Assembly (NCBI GenBank): GCA_913020705.1
Contig: CAJWBY010000047.1
Location: forward strand, 1 to 26,652
DNA length: 26,652 nucleotides
Source of the DNA: an uncultured Colwellia sp.
Lineage (GTDB): Bacteria > Pseudomonadota > Gammaproteobacteria > Enterobacterales > Alteromonadaceae
Reading direction: 5' to 3'
The notes beneath the pieces were generated by a model. The model saw only the letters and a list, made by a program, of their open reading frames with translations. It had not been told where the DNA came from and did not search any database. How positions within the stretch are numbered: position 1 is the stretch's first letter; each line of letters begins with the position of its first letter. Below, piece by piece: positions 1-8,689 of this stretch. Position numbers and translations under genes: made by a program.

Positions 1-800
1 TTTCTTGCTGAGTCTCCGGTTTTCGGATTAATAATATGGTGATACCGAACACCGTCTTCAATAAAGTAACGTTCGTAATCACCTGATGTTGAAATTGATT
101 CGTTGCTCAATGGCAACTTCACGGCTGTTTTCTCTTCCGCCCTCGGATGTTTAATACCAACATACCAAGGTCTACCGCGACGATCACCCAATAACCCTGT
201 GTCACCACCCGCACTCACTAAAGCATGTTTTATTCCTGCTGCTTTCAACAACACTAAACACCTCTTCACGGCATAACCTTTGGCAATGCCGCCTAGATCT
301 ATTTTTACATCAGGCTGGCTAAAGCGCACCGTAGAATTTTTTTCATCTAAAAGTACAGCATGATAATCAATCGCTTTTAAAGCACTTTCAATAGACGTTT
401 GATCAGGCCTTTGTTTTTCACGATAGTCATATTGATAACCGATTGATGCATACGTAATGTCAAATGCGCCGTCACTCATCTCAGCAATTTTTTGCGACTC
501 ATTTAATAAGTCAAAAAGCTCAGTAGTGATAACAACAGCTTCAGTGCCTGCTTTGTTATTCACTAAGCTCAATTCACTTGTTTGTTTATAAGGGCTCATT
601 GCGTGGTCAATTCGATGCATCTCTTCTTGCACCAAAAAGATCATTTGCTTTGAAGCTCTTTTGATATTCTCAGAGTCATCTAACCAAAACTCTACATGTG
701 CTTGCGTGCCCATTACTTCAAAGTTATTACTGAACCACTGCGCTGTAACAGTATGGGTAAAGAAGAAAAATATTGTGGCTAATATGATAGGTTTTAACAT
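1..800 (-). CDS. apbE: FAD:protein FMN transferase (ApbE family), 3' end cut by window edge
   Basis: ApbE enzymes use FAD to attach FMN covalently to a threonine of periplasmic or membrane flavoproteins (such as Nqr/Rnf subunits) with Mg2+. About 266 codons are visible, reading leftward off the window, so the C-terminus is missing. I translated it by eye. An N-terminal signal peptide (MLKPIILATIFFFF..., likely cleaved after TVTA) points to the periplasm. There is no lipobox cysteine, although many ApbE proteins are lipoproteins. Family motifs appear in order: VMGTQ near the mature N-terminus, DLGGIAKGYAV, ALVSAGGD, STSGDYERYF and HHIINPKTG close to the edge. The ATG has an AAGAGA-like ribosome site about 10 bases upstream. 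It is divergent from the MarR gene across a 295-bp gap. Its flavoprotein target is not in the window. Confidence 0.93.
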   Translation of the reverse strand, partial: MLKPIILATIFFFFTHTVTAQWFSNNFEVMGTQAHVEFWLDDSENIKRASKQMIFLVQEEMHRIDHAMSPYKQTSELSLVNNKAGTEAVVITTELFDLLNESQKIAEMSDGAFDITYASIGYQYDYREKQRPDQTSIESALKAIDYHAVLLDEKNSTVRFSQPDVKIDLGGIAKGYAVKRCLVLLKAAGIKHALVSAGGDTGLLGDRRGRPWYVGIKHPRAEEKTAVKLPLSNESISTSGDYERYFIEDGVRYHHIINPKTGDSAR

Positions 801-1095
801 CAAATTTTTATCTCTTTTTTATAATAAATAGACTTTATAAGTTTTTGGTAGGTGGAGTTTTATTTTTCAAACAACCGGAAACTGACAGCTAGCTTAAATC
901 ATTTATCCCAATAAAACTGTTTAATAGAAGCATCATCGTAAATTGAATAACTATAATATACAAAATTAAATTATCATTAATAATTTGAATTGAGCTAACT
1001 TGAACAGCGTTATAAATCGGATTTGAATAATTCTTCTAGGCGTTGTTCATATTTTTGATTAAACTTAAAGGAATCATATTTAAAAGCATACCGAA
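801..1095. other. Divergent intergenic region apbE / marR
   Basis: This 295-bp, very AT-rich gap must hold the promoters of both divergent genes. The clearest structure is the 7-5-7 inverted repeat at 968-986. An AAAGGAA stretch near 1069-1075 resembles a ribosome site but lies too far (about 20 bases) from the MarR ATG at 1096, and an in-frame stop at 1081-1083 rules out a longer MarR start. I see no small gene here. Confidence 0.5.
968..986. promoter_or_regulatory. 19-bp palindromic candidate operator
   Basis: AAATTAT-CATTA-ATAATTT is a perfect 7-bp inverted repeat with a 5-bp spacer. MarR proteins bind such palindromes and commonly control their own divergent promoter region, so this could be an autoregulatory site. 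It does not fit the Fur consensus when aligned. Because the sequence is only A/T in its arms, chance is a real alternative. Confidence 0.3.
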
Positions 1096-1608
1096 ATGGA
1101 AAAACATCAAGAATTATTAATTGCCTTAAGAAAAGTGATCAGGGCAATAGATTTACATTCAAAACATCTAAGTAAGACTTCGGGCTTAACAAGCCCACAA
1201 CTATTGATCATGCTCGAAATAGATAAAGATGCGGGTATGAACTCAAGTCAGGTGGCTAAAAATGTCAATTTGAGTGCAGCTACTGTGACCAATATTCTTG
1301 ATAGATTAGAGACTAAGAGCCTTGTTTCCAGAGTGAGAAATACGCAAGATAAACGTAAAGTAAGTTTATATTTAACAGACGATGGTAAAGCGCTTTTACT
1401 TAAAGCACCTCAAGCCCTGCAAGAACATTTTATTGAAAATTTTTCTAACTTAGCAGAATGGGAACAATCTCAGTTATTGTCTTCTATGGAGCGGCTAGCA
1501 GATATGATGAATGCGAATGAAATTGATGCATCACCATTATTAGAGCTCAATGCAATGAGCGCCAGCAGTATTAGCAATACTAATAAAACTGACGCCCCAA
1601 AAACCTAA
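1096..1608 (+). CDS. MarR-family transcriptional regulator
   Basis: A 170-residue winged-helix repressor of the MarR family, which typically forms dimers, binds palindromic DNA and releases it on ligand binding. The helix-turn-helix and wing are clear at about residues 30-100: LTSPQLLIMLEI, SSQVAKNVNLSAATVTNILDRLETKSLV, then the wing RVRNTQDKRKVSLYLTDDG with the family's D-x-R residues. N- and C-terminal helices (1-28 and 105-140) would form the dimer interface. The tail after about residue 145 is Ser/Asn-rich and low complexity. The start is the first ATG after an in-frame stop and has only a weak ribosome site. Its 3' end overlaps the convergent betT by 4 bp. Candidate targets are apbE, itself, or the betT/receptor promoters nearby. 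The ligand is unknown. Confidence 0.9.
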   Translation: MEKHQELLIALRKVIRAIDLHSKHLSKTSGLTSPQLLIMLEIDKDAGMNSSQVAKNVNLSAATVTNILDRLETKSLVSRVRNTQDKRKVSLYLTDDGKALLLKAPQALQEHFIENFSNLAEWEQSQLLSSMERLADMMNANEIDASPLLELNAMSASSISNTNKTDAPKT

Positions 1609-3554
1609 CGTAGTAAATGTAAAAAGTGAAGATGCTTGTGGTATTGATCAATAATATTATTGATCACTGCCGTTTTTGACCAACCCATAATGTCATAATC
1701 CTGCCCACCTTCTACCAAATGAACTTCTGCTCGGTAGTAGTTTTGATCATCTTCATTTTCTTCATTAACAAAGTCTGGTTGTGAGTACTTTTGTGCGAGT
1801 ACTCGATAAACAAACTCTTGCGCTTCACCATGGTCAACAATTAAGCTCAACCCATTTTCTGATGAGATTTCAACGTTAATTTGTTTTCCTTCTAACTCCT
1901 TTGAGACTAAATCGAATGCGGGTGCTACGATTTGATCAATAAATTTACTCACGTTAGCTTTGTTTGGGAAATCAACCACGTTCTGTAATCGTATTTGCCA
2001 ACTATCATTATTTTCACTGCTCGAATGAGGAATGCCAGCTATCAATTGACTATCCTGCTTAAAAGCTTCAACTCTTAACGATTTTATTAAGCCAGCAATG
2101 GCGAGCAATAACACCAGTGTAAAAGGCAATGCACTTGCAATGGTCATGGTTTGGAGGGCATTAAGACCACCTGCCAACAGTAATATCGCTGCAACGATGC
2201 CAATCCCTACTGCCCAATACACACGTTGCCATAACGGTGTATCATTCTTCCCGTGTGAACAGAGCATATCTACAACCATCGCACCAGAATCACATGATGT
2301 GACAAAAAATATCACGATCATTAACACGCTAAAGAATGATAATACTGAAGTTAATGGGAAGTTTTCAAGAAACACAAATAATGCTACCGATGAATCTTTG
2401 CTAACCATCTCACCTAAACCCACTATCCCTTGGTTATAAACGAGATCAATTGCACTATTACCAAAAATTGTCATCCAAAATAACGTGAATACAGTAGGTA
2501 TTAACATCACACCAATAATGAATTCTCTAATCGTGCGACCACGGGATATTCGCGCAATGAACAAACCAACAAAAGGTGCCCAAGCCAACCACCACCCCCA
2601 ATAAAATATTGTCCAACCCCCTATCCAATCTGTCTTTTTGTAGGCGAACAAATTAAAGGTGTTATGCACAATGTCAGCTAAATAATCGCCAATATTCTGT
2701 AAATATGCTTGTAACAAAAATACCGTTGGCCCAAGTATAAAAACGAGTAATAACAGTATAATGGCTAAAATCATGTTTGTTTCAGAGAGTATTTTAATAC
2801 CCTTATCTAAACCTGTTGCAACTGATATAACGGCGAGACCTGTGATAACAAACATAATAATTATTTGATTGGTCGTCGAAATATCTATTTCAAACAAATA
2901 ATTAAAACCTGCATTAACTTGTGAAGCCCCCAAACCAAGTGAAGTAGCAACACCGAATACCGTACTAACTACAGCAAAAACATCAACTAAATGGCCTGGC
3001 CATTTGTAAATTCTATCGCCAATCAACGGATATAAAGCAGAACGTAACGTTAAGGGTAAATGATGACGGTAACTAAAATATGCTAATACCAAAGCAACAA
3101 TGGCATATATAGCCCAAGCGTGAAGTCCCCAATGAAAAAATGTCATCTTCATTGCTTCTTGAACAGCTTCAACCGTACCCGTTTCAGCAGTTGGTGGAGA
3201 CAGATAATGCATTAAAGGCTCAGCGACACCAAAGAACATTAAACCAATCCCCATTCCAGCGGCAAAAAGCATAGAAAGCCATGAAACTAATGAATAATCG
3301 GGGGTTGAATGATCTGGTCCTAATCGAATATCACCATAACGTGAAACGGCTAAGAAAATAACAAAAAAGAAGATGAATGCCACAGTAAGTACATAGAACC
3401 AACTACCATTTTCAATAATGCTTGCCTGAATAAGAGTAAATAGGTTTTGTGCTTGTTTAGGTAAAGCTGCGGTATAAAGTAAAAGCGCTATAATAATAGC
3501 TGAGGCGCTACCGAAGACCTTTATATTTAATTGACTCTTGTCGGTTGAAGGCAA
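1605..3554 (-). CDS. betT: BCCT-family choline/glycine betaine transporter, BetT-like with C-terminal domain
   Basis: An inner-membrane secondary transporter of the betaine/choline/carnitine family, 649 residues with 12 expected transmembrane segments, taking up quaternary ammonium compounds for osmoprotection or as nutrients. The glycine-rich helix AAGMGIGLMFFGVAEP (about 97-113) and the BCCT signature WTIFYWGWWLAWAPFVG (about 312-328) are both present. A soluble C-terminal domain of about 130 residues, ending in YRAEVHLVEGGQDYDIMGW and HLHFLHLLR, matches the osmosensing tail of BetT-type carriers, which argues for BetT rather than a short BCCT. Substrate cannot be fixed from sequence: GMGIG also occurs in betaine carriers, and DMSP is possible in marine bacteria. 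The start is TTG, supported by AGGGG six bases upstream. It is divergent from the TonB receptor. Confidence 0.9.
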   Translation of the reverse strand: MPSTDKSQLNIKVFGSASAIIIALLLYTAALPKQAQNLFTLIQASIIENGSWFYVLTVAFIFFFVIFLAVSRYGDIRLGPDHSTPDYSLVSWLSMLFAAGMGIGLMFFGVAEPLMHYLSPPTAETGTVEAVQEAMKMTFFHWGLHAWAIYAIVALVLAYFSYRHHLPLTLRSALYPLIGDRIYKWPGHLVDVFAVVSTVFGVATSLGLGASQVNAGFNYLFEIDISTTNQIIIMFVITGLAVISVATGLDKGIKILSETNMILAIILLLLVFILGPTVFLLQAYLQNIGDYLADIVHNTFNLFAYKKTDWIGGWTIFYWGWWLAWAPFVGLFIARISRGRTIREFIIGVMLIPTVFTLFWMTIFGNSAIDLVYNQGIVGLGEMVSKDSSVALFVFLENFPLTSVLSFFSVLMIVIFFVTSCDSGAMVVDMLCSHGKNDTPLWQRVYWAVGIGIVAAILLLAGGLNALQTMTIASALPFTLVLLLAIAGLIKSLRVEAFKQDSQLIAGIPHSSSENNDSWQIRLQNVVDFPNKANVSKFIDQIVAPAFDLVSKELEGKQINVEISSENGLSLIVDHGEAQEFVYRVLAQKYSQPDFVNEENEDDQNYYRAEVHLVEGGQDYDIMGWSKTAVINNIIDQYHKHLHFLHLLR

Positions 3555-3572
3555 ATTATTCCCCTAAATTGA

Positions 3573-3735
3573 TTCGAGTTGATATTATATCGATTAAGCC
3601 TTGCTGTAAACAATAGCATGTACAAGATAGTTACACGATATAAGCTATATCTATTAATGTGTTGAAAAGATCGTATTTATTGCTAAGCTATAATCAATAA
3701 AAAAATAGTTAGAATACTAATAATATCAACTCGAA
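3573..3735. promoter_or_regulatory. Divergent control region with 16-bp perfect inverted repeat
   Basis: Left arm 3573-3588 (TTCGAGTTGATATTAT) and right arm 3720-3735 (ATAATATCAACTCGAA) are exact reverse complements. Each gene therefore carries the same 16-mer, in the same orientation relative to its own direction, just before its ribosome site: 18 bases before the betT TTG and 30 before the receptor ATG. This looks like a shared operator or shared initial transcribed sequence for betT and the receptor gene. Confidence 0.65.
3584..3613 (-). promoter_or_regulatory. Sigma-70-type promoter of betT
   Basis: On the minus strand a perfect -10 TATAAT (3584-3589) follows either TTGTTT (3608-3613, 18-bp spacer) or TTTACA (3605-3610, 15-bp spacer). 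The -10 overlaps the left arm of the 16-bp repeat, so a protein bound to that arm would block transcription. The -35 choice is uncertain. Confidence 0.5.
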
Positions 3736-3765
3736 ATATAATCAAAAAACTCAGGGATAATAAAT

Positions 3766-6420
3766 ATGAAATTTACTAAACTGCATTGTGCTGTTCTGAC
3801 AGCCATGGCAGCATCAGGCTCTATCTATGCTGAAGAAGTAAAAAAGAAAGAAAGAGCATCAATAGAAGTCATAGAAGTTACCGCAACTAAACGAGTAGAA
3901 TCCATTCAAGATGTGCCTGTAACCGTAAGCGCATTAACCGGCGATAGCTTAGAGAAATTAGGTGTTGCTAATTTTGATCAATATGTAGAGTTTTTACCTA
4001 ATGTGGTTTTTCAGGGCACAGGTCCTGGCCAAAATGAAATATACATTCGAGGCGCGGCAACCACGCAAACCAGTATTGCTGTTTCATCTGTTCAAGCATT
4101 ACAACCCTCAGTTGCTTTTTATCTAGATGAACAACCTGTTTCAATGCAAGGGCGTAATTTAGATATTTACGCGACAGATGTTGAACGCATTGAAGTTTTA
4201 CCTGGTCCACAAGGTACGCTTTTTGGTGCTAGCTCTCAATCAGGTACCGTTCGTTTAATTACAAACAAGCCAAACCATGATGGTTTCTCTGCAGGTTTTG
4301 ATACCAGCATAAGCTCTACAAAAGGTGGAGATTTAAGTAATTCTGTTGAAGCTTATTTCAATATGTCGTTAACTGATTCACTCGCTGTACGTGTTGCTAC
4401 CTATAACGATTACCAAGGTGGTTGGATAGATAACGTATTAAATGTGCCTGGTGAAGGCGGTTACATTGGTAGTGCGGAAGTTATTAGTCGCATTTCTGGT
4501 GATGCCTTAACAAACCCTGAAAATGTGCCTGTTACCTCACCTAAAAATGATTCCTTAGTAGAAGATAACTTTAATACTGCAAACTATGCTGGTGCGCGTT
4601 TTGGTTTATCCTATCTTATCAATGATGAATGGGAACTTTTAGTTCAACATACCCAGCAATCTCTCGATACTGAAGGCGTGTTTGCGTACGATCCAAATCT
4701 TGAAGGTGAGTCATCTGCAAACCGCTTCACACCTGAGAATAATAATGATGATTTTGGTTTAACAACATGGACACTAGAAGGTCGTCTTAACCAACTCGAC
4801 ATCGTTTATACTGGTGGCTATTTAGACCGAGATATCAATTCAACCATCGATTACACTGGCTATACGAATGGCGGTTCTTTTTCAGCTTATTATGCGTGTA
4901 ATTACGCAGGTACACCTGAAACTCAAGAGTGTGTAGACCCAACTAAATATTATAAAGAAGAAACAAGTACGTCACGTATCACTCACGAACTTCGTTTTAA
5001 TACTGCTGCTGACAACATATGGCGTGTAACTGCAGGGGTATTTTATGACTCTCAAGAATTATCAACTGTTGGTCAATTTCAAATAGGAAATACTGCTTTA
5101 CCTTATTTTACAGACCTGCAAAGAACACTTGCTGGCACTGATGGCATAAACAGTAACGGCGGACCTTTTTCTTCTGAAGTGAGTTTTGTTAATGATGTAA
5201 CCCACACCATAGATCAAATAGCGTTATTTGGTCAGTTGGAATTTGATATTACCGACACAGTAACGGCAAGCTTTGGTGCTCGTTGGTATGAAATTGAAGA
5301 TTCTTTCAAAGGTGCAACGACTACTGTTGATGTAAGTGGTAGGTTACAAGCCTTTGGTGATGGAAGCGAGGCTGCATTAACTGAATTTTTTGGTGCAGAT
5401 GAAGCCGCAGCCATTCAAACAGCTATAACAAGTGGCCAGCTAGAGACTAGTTTACTTGATGATGATGGCACGTTAACGGTAGATGACACAATAATCAAAG
5501 CATCTCTTGATTGGAAAATGTCTGACAAAATAATGCTCTTTGCTTCTTATTCAGAAGGCTTCAGACCTCCTGTTACCAACCGAGTAGGCGGCGGTTTAGC
5601 CAAAAACCAAGCAGGCGCTTTTGATGGTTTTCGTATTCCGGTGTACTCAACGACAGATAGCTTAGACAACTTTGAATTGGGTTTTAAATCAACATTACTT
5701 GATCAATCGTTGCGTTTTAATGCAACAGCCTACTATTCAAAAATATCTGATTTACAAACATCTCGATTTGACCCAACCAACATCAGCTTTTTAGTATTTA
5801 CCGATAATGTAGGTGATGCAGAAATCAAAGGTATTGATGGTGACTTTAGCTGGGTGGTTACTGACAACCTAGTGATAAGCGGTGCTTTTAGCTTCATTGA
5901 TACAGAGTTAACTTCTGTCAATGCAGAACTTGATGGAATTGCCCCTGCGGTAGGTAGCAGATTACCTTATTCAGCTGAATTTTCAGGGAATTTACAAGCC
6001 CAGTATTATTATAATATATCGAAAGATATGACAGGATACGTGAATGGCTCAATCAGTTACACAGGTGAAAGACTTGCCAGTATGACAATGGATGCTTATG
6101 TACTAGAAGATGCTACTAATTTGATTTACGGCACAGGTTCAGGTTTAAGTATTGAAAAAGAAGCTGATGTTTATTCAGGTGTCAATTATCAAGACAGTAA
6201 TGGACAAACATTTGCTGGTGGCCGTTATGTACAAGAAAGTTATGTGGTAGCTAACTTAAGTTTTGGTGTGACTAATGATGAATGGAAAGCAGAGTTCTTT
6301 ATCGATAACTTAACAGATAAAAGTGCTGTTCTTTATATAGATACTCAGCAGTTTACGCCTAAAGTTGTAACTAATAGACCGCGTACCATTGGTTTTAGAT
6401 TTTCATATGATTTTGAGTAA
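3766..6420 (+). CDS. TonB-dependent outer-membrane receptor
   Basis: An 884-residue outer-membrane active transporter energised by TonB-ExbBD. A signal peptide ends at about residue 22 (SIYA|EE). A TonB-box-like stretch IEVIEVTATKR follows at about 32-42. The plug domain is at about 50-165, with GPQGTLFGASSQSGTVRL at 147-164, and the rest is a beta-barrel. The C-terminus RTIGFRFSYDFE is the usual final strand, although the last residue is Glu rather than Phe. Two cysteines (C378, C389), 11 residues apart in a presumed surface loop, may form a disulfide. The style is that of the large iron-complex-receptor-type families of Alteromonadales, whose ligands are often not iron (sugars, peptides, other nutrients), so the substrate is not assigned. 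AGGGA eight bases upstream supports the ATG. It is divergent from betT and ends in its own terminator before the sulfotransferase. Confidence 0.93.
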   Translation: MKFTKLHCAVLTAMAASGSIYAEEVKKKERASIEVIEVTATKRVESIQDVPVTVSALTGDSLEKLGVANFDQYVEFLPNVVFQGTGPGQNEIYIRGAATTQTSIAVSSVQALQPSVAFYLDEQPVSMQGRNLDIYATDVERIEVLPGPQGTLFGASSQSGTVRLITNKPNHDGFSAGFDTSISSTKGGDLSNSVEAYFNMSLTDSLAVRVATYNDYQGGWIDNVLNVPGEGGYIGSAEVISRISGDALTNPENVPVTSPKNDSLVEDNFNTANYAGARFGLSYLINDEWELLVQHTQQSLDTEGVFAYDPNLEGESSANRFTPENNNDDFGLTTWTLEGRLNQLDIVYTGGYLDRDINSTIDYTGYTNGGSFSAYYACNYAGTPETQECVDPTKYYKEETSTSRITHELRFNTAADNIWRVTAGVFYDSQELSTVGQFQIGNTALPYFTDLQRTLAGTDGINSNGGPFSSEVSFVNDVTHTIDQIALFGQLEFDITDTVTASFGARWYEIEDSFKGATTTVDVSGRLQAFGDGSEAALTEFFGADEAAAIQTAITSGQLETSLLDDDGTLTVDDTIIKASLDWKMSDKIMLFASYSEGFRPPVTNRVGGGLAKNQAGAFDGFRIPVYSTTDSLDNFELGFKSTLLDQSLRFNATAYYSKISDLQTSRFDPTNISFLVFTDNVGDAEIKGIDGDFSWVVTDNLVISGAFSFIDTELTSVNAELDGIAPAVGSRLPYSAEFSGNLQAQYYYNISKDMTGYVNGSISYTGERLASMTMDAYVLEDATNLIYGTGSGLSIEKEADVYSGVNYQDSNGQTFAGGRYVQESYVVANLSFGVTNDEWKAEFFIDNLTDKSAVLYIDTQQFTPKVVTNRPRTIGFRFSYDFE

Positions 6421-6458
6421 GGTTTAGTTAACCACTAAAATCTCAATAAAAGTCTAAT

Positions 6459-6490
6459 AAAGCCGCTTGAACTTTGTATCAAGCGGCTTT
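6459..6490 (+). terminator. Rho-independent terminator after the TonB receptor
   Basis: A perfect 12-bp stem (AAAGCCGCTTGA / TCAAGCGGCTTT) with an 8-base loop is followed by a T-rich tract. It lies 39 bases past the receptor stop codon. It separates the receptor transcript from the sulfotransferase gene, although some read-through is possible. Confidence 0.9.
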
Positions 6491-6580
6491 TTATTGATAG
6501 AGTACTCAGAGTAAACTTTTATCTTTAAACCGTCGTGTTAACAATATAAGTAACTTGAAAACCTTCCTGGAGTAAAATCG

Positions 6581-8596
6581 TTGAACAACAAAAAACTACC
6601 CGCAATTGATACAGAATTAAAATCCATTCAACAATTGATCCAAGCAGCAAAATTCAATGATGCGATTAAACTCGGCACAGCACTTCAGAAGCACGAATTA
6701 GATAAAGAACATCAAATTGAATTGTGGTATTTAATCGCTATTGCTCATCGTTATGCCAAAGAGCTTTCTAATGCATTAATCAGTATTAACGCACTACTTA
6801 AACTTAATAATGAACACAGTAGAGCGAACCAAGAACAGGGTTATATACACCTTGCAATGAAGATGCCTCAACAGGCTAAAATATCCTTTGAAAAAGCAGT
6901 AAAACTTAATCCTAGCTTAGTTGCTAGTTGGCAAGAACTCATTCAACTCTATCGTGATACAGAACAAATGGATCACGTTCAAAAAGCGGCAAATCAGTTA
7001 GCTAAATTGAAGAAACTCCCGCCAGCTTTACTCGCTGTAACAGAGCTAATGCATGAAGGTAAATTACTACAAGCAGAGCAAATTTGCCGACGTTTTCTTC
7101 AAAATAATCAACGTAATATCGAAGGCATGTGTCTACTCGCCGAAATAGGCATGGAGTTAAAAATTTATGACGATGCAGAATTTCTACTTGCTAGCGCACT
7201 TGAACTAGCGCCAAGCCACATTTATGCTCGTTCTCAGTACCTCAATTTACTTATCCGTATAGGAAAATTTAAAGCCGCTGAGCAGCAAGTTGAAAGCCTA
7301 TTACAGGAACAACCTGAAAACCTAAGTTTTAAAGTCGCAAAAGCCAACGTTTTAACCGGTTTAGGAAAAGTAGAACTGGCAATCACTTTATTTGAACAAG
7401 TGATATTAGAAGATAAAGACGTTGCTGGCTTTCATTTACAATTAGGCCACGCACTCAAAGCAAAAGGCGATATAGAAAAGGCTATTTCTGCTTATCAACA
7501 AGCTTATCGTTTACAGCCCAACTATGGTGATGCATATTGGAGCTTAGCCAACACAAAAACTTATCGATTCAGCGATGAAGAAATCATAATGATGCAAAAA
7601 CAACAAGGGCTTGAAGATCTAGCATTAGTTGACAAAGTTCAGCTTCACTTTGCCACAGGAAAGGCTTTTGAAGATAGAAAAGATTATCAGCAAGCTTTCC
7701 AGTTTTATCAACAAGGTAATGGATTACAACATGCTCATAATGGTTTCGACATCACCAAAATAGAGCAACAAGTCACAGAACAAATTAAATACTGTACGCG
7801 TGAGTTATTTGAAATAAGAGGGAGTTTAGGGCTTACCTGTTCCGATCCTATCTTTATTGTTGGTCTTCCGAGGGCTGGTTCTACTTTACTTGAACAAATA
7901 CTTGCCTCACACAGCCAAGTTGATGGCACCATGGAACTGCATAATATTTTAGGTTTAGCCGCAAGATTGCGAGGTCGTAACAACAATCAAGGTAACGATA
8001 AAGATAACTCTGGAAAGACCAAAGAAAGTCAATATCCCAAAAATTTGGGTGAAATAAATCAAGACTATTTTAAACGCTTTGGTCAGCAATTTATTGATGA
8101 AACTAAAGCTTATCGAGAGCAAGCACCATTATTCATTGATAAAATGCCCAATAACTTTCTCCATATAGGATTGATTCGTTTAATACTCCCCAATGCAAAA
8201 GTCATTGACGCGAGACGCTCTCCCATGGCGTGCTGCTTTAGCGGTTTCAAACAGCTATTTGCTGAAGGACAAGACTTTAGTTACAGCCTTGAAGACATAG
8301 GGAGATACTATAAAGCTTATTTAAAATTAATGACTCACTGGGATAATGTATTACCTGATTTTGTTTTAACGGTTAACCATGAAGATGTCGTAGATGACTT
8401 AGAAACACAGGTTAGGAGAATGCTTGATTTCTGTGATCTTCCCTTTGAACAATCGTGTATTGATTTTCACAAAACAAAACGTAACATTAAAACACCGAGT
8501 TCTGAACAAGTTCGCCAACCCATTTATAAGAGCGCGACCGAACAATGGCAGCACTTTGAGCAGTATTTAGCGCCATTGAAAAAAATTATTTATTAG
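6581..8596 (+). CDS. TPR-repeat sulfotransferase
   Basis: A 671-residue cytoplasmic protein (no signal peptide) that should transfer sulfate from PAPS to a hydroxyl of an unknown acceptor. Residues 10-370 form a tetratricopeptide array (for example AISINALLKLNNEHSRANQE and AISAYQQAYRLQPNYGDAYW), a likely acceptor-binding scaffold. The C-terminal sulfotransferase domain has the 5'-phosphosulfate loop DPIFIVGLPRAGSTLLEQIL (422-441) and the 3'-phosphate-binding region with RRSP (545-548) and a downstream serine (S554). DKMPNNF, usual in this class, is also present. A low-complexity Asn/Lys insert (around 467-480) sits within the domain. The start is TTG with GGAG eight bases upstream. This architecture is common in Alteromonadales beside TonB receptors, as here. 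Whether it modifies a peptide, lipid, glycan or small molecule is not visible. Confidence 0.9.
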   Translation: MNNKKLPAIDTELKSIQQLIQAAKFNDAIKLGTALQKHELDKEHQIELWYLIAIAHRYAKELSNALISINALLKLNNEHSRANQEQGYIHLAMKMPQQAKISFEKAVKLNPSLVASWQELIQLYRDTEQMDHVQKAANQLAKLKKLPPALLAVTELMHEGKLLQAEQICRRFLQNNQRNIEGMCLLAEIGMELKIYDDAEFLLASALELAPSHIYARSQYLNLLIRIGKFKAAEQQVESLLQEQPENLSFKVAKANVLTGLGKVELAITLFEQVILEDKDVAGFHLQLGHALKAKGDIEKAISAYQQAYRLQPNYGDAYWSLANTKTYRFSDEEIIMMQKQQGLEDLALVDKVQLHFATGKAFEDRKDYQQAFQFYQQGNGLQHAHNGFDITKIEQQVTEQIKYCTRELFEIRGSLGLTCSDPIFIVGLPRAGSTLLEQILASHSQVDGTMELHNILGLAARLRGRNNNQGNDKDNSGKTKESQYPKNLGEINQDYFKRFGQQFIDETKAYREQAPLFIDKMPNNFLHIGLIRLILPNAKVIDARRSPMACCFSGFKQLFAEGQDFSYSLEDIGRYYKAYLKLMTHWDNVLPDFVLTVNHEDVVDDLETQVRRMLDFCDLPFEQSCIDFHKTKRNIKTPSSEQVRQPIYKSATEQWQHFEQYLAPLKKIIY

Positions 8597-8689
8597 GATA
8601 TGGCCTATAAATAAACTAAAATAAAGTTGTACCACTATTTTTAGGCATCTACCTAGTTTTGTTATTTTAAATTTAATGGATATAGTTTA

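Noticed and set aside
968..986. Fur box between apbE and the MarR gene.
   Set aside because: The palindrome aligns poorly with the Fur consensus in either orientation, and its AT content alone explains the partial resemblance.
8597..8689. Terminator after the sulfotransferase gene (TAGG/CCTA hairpin near 8641-8654).
   Set aside because: The stem is only 4 bp and the following T tract is interrupted, too weak to support.
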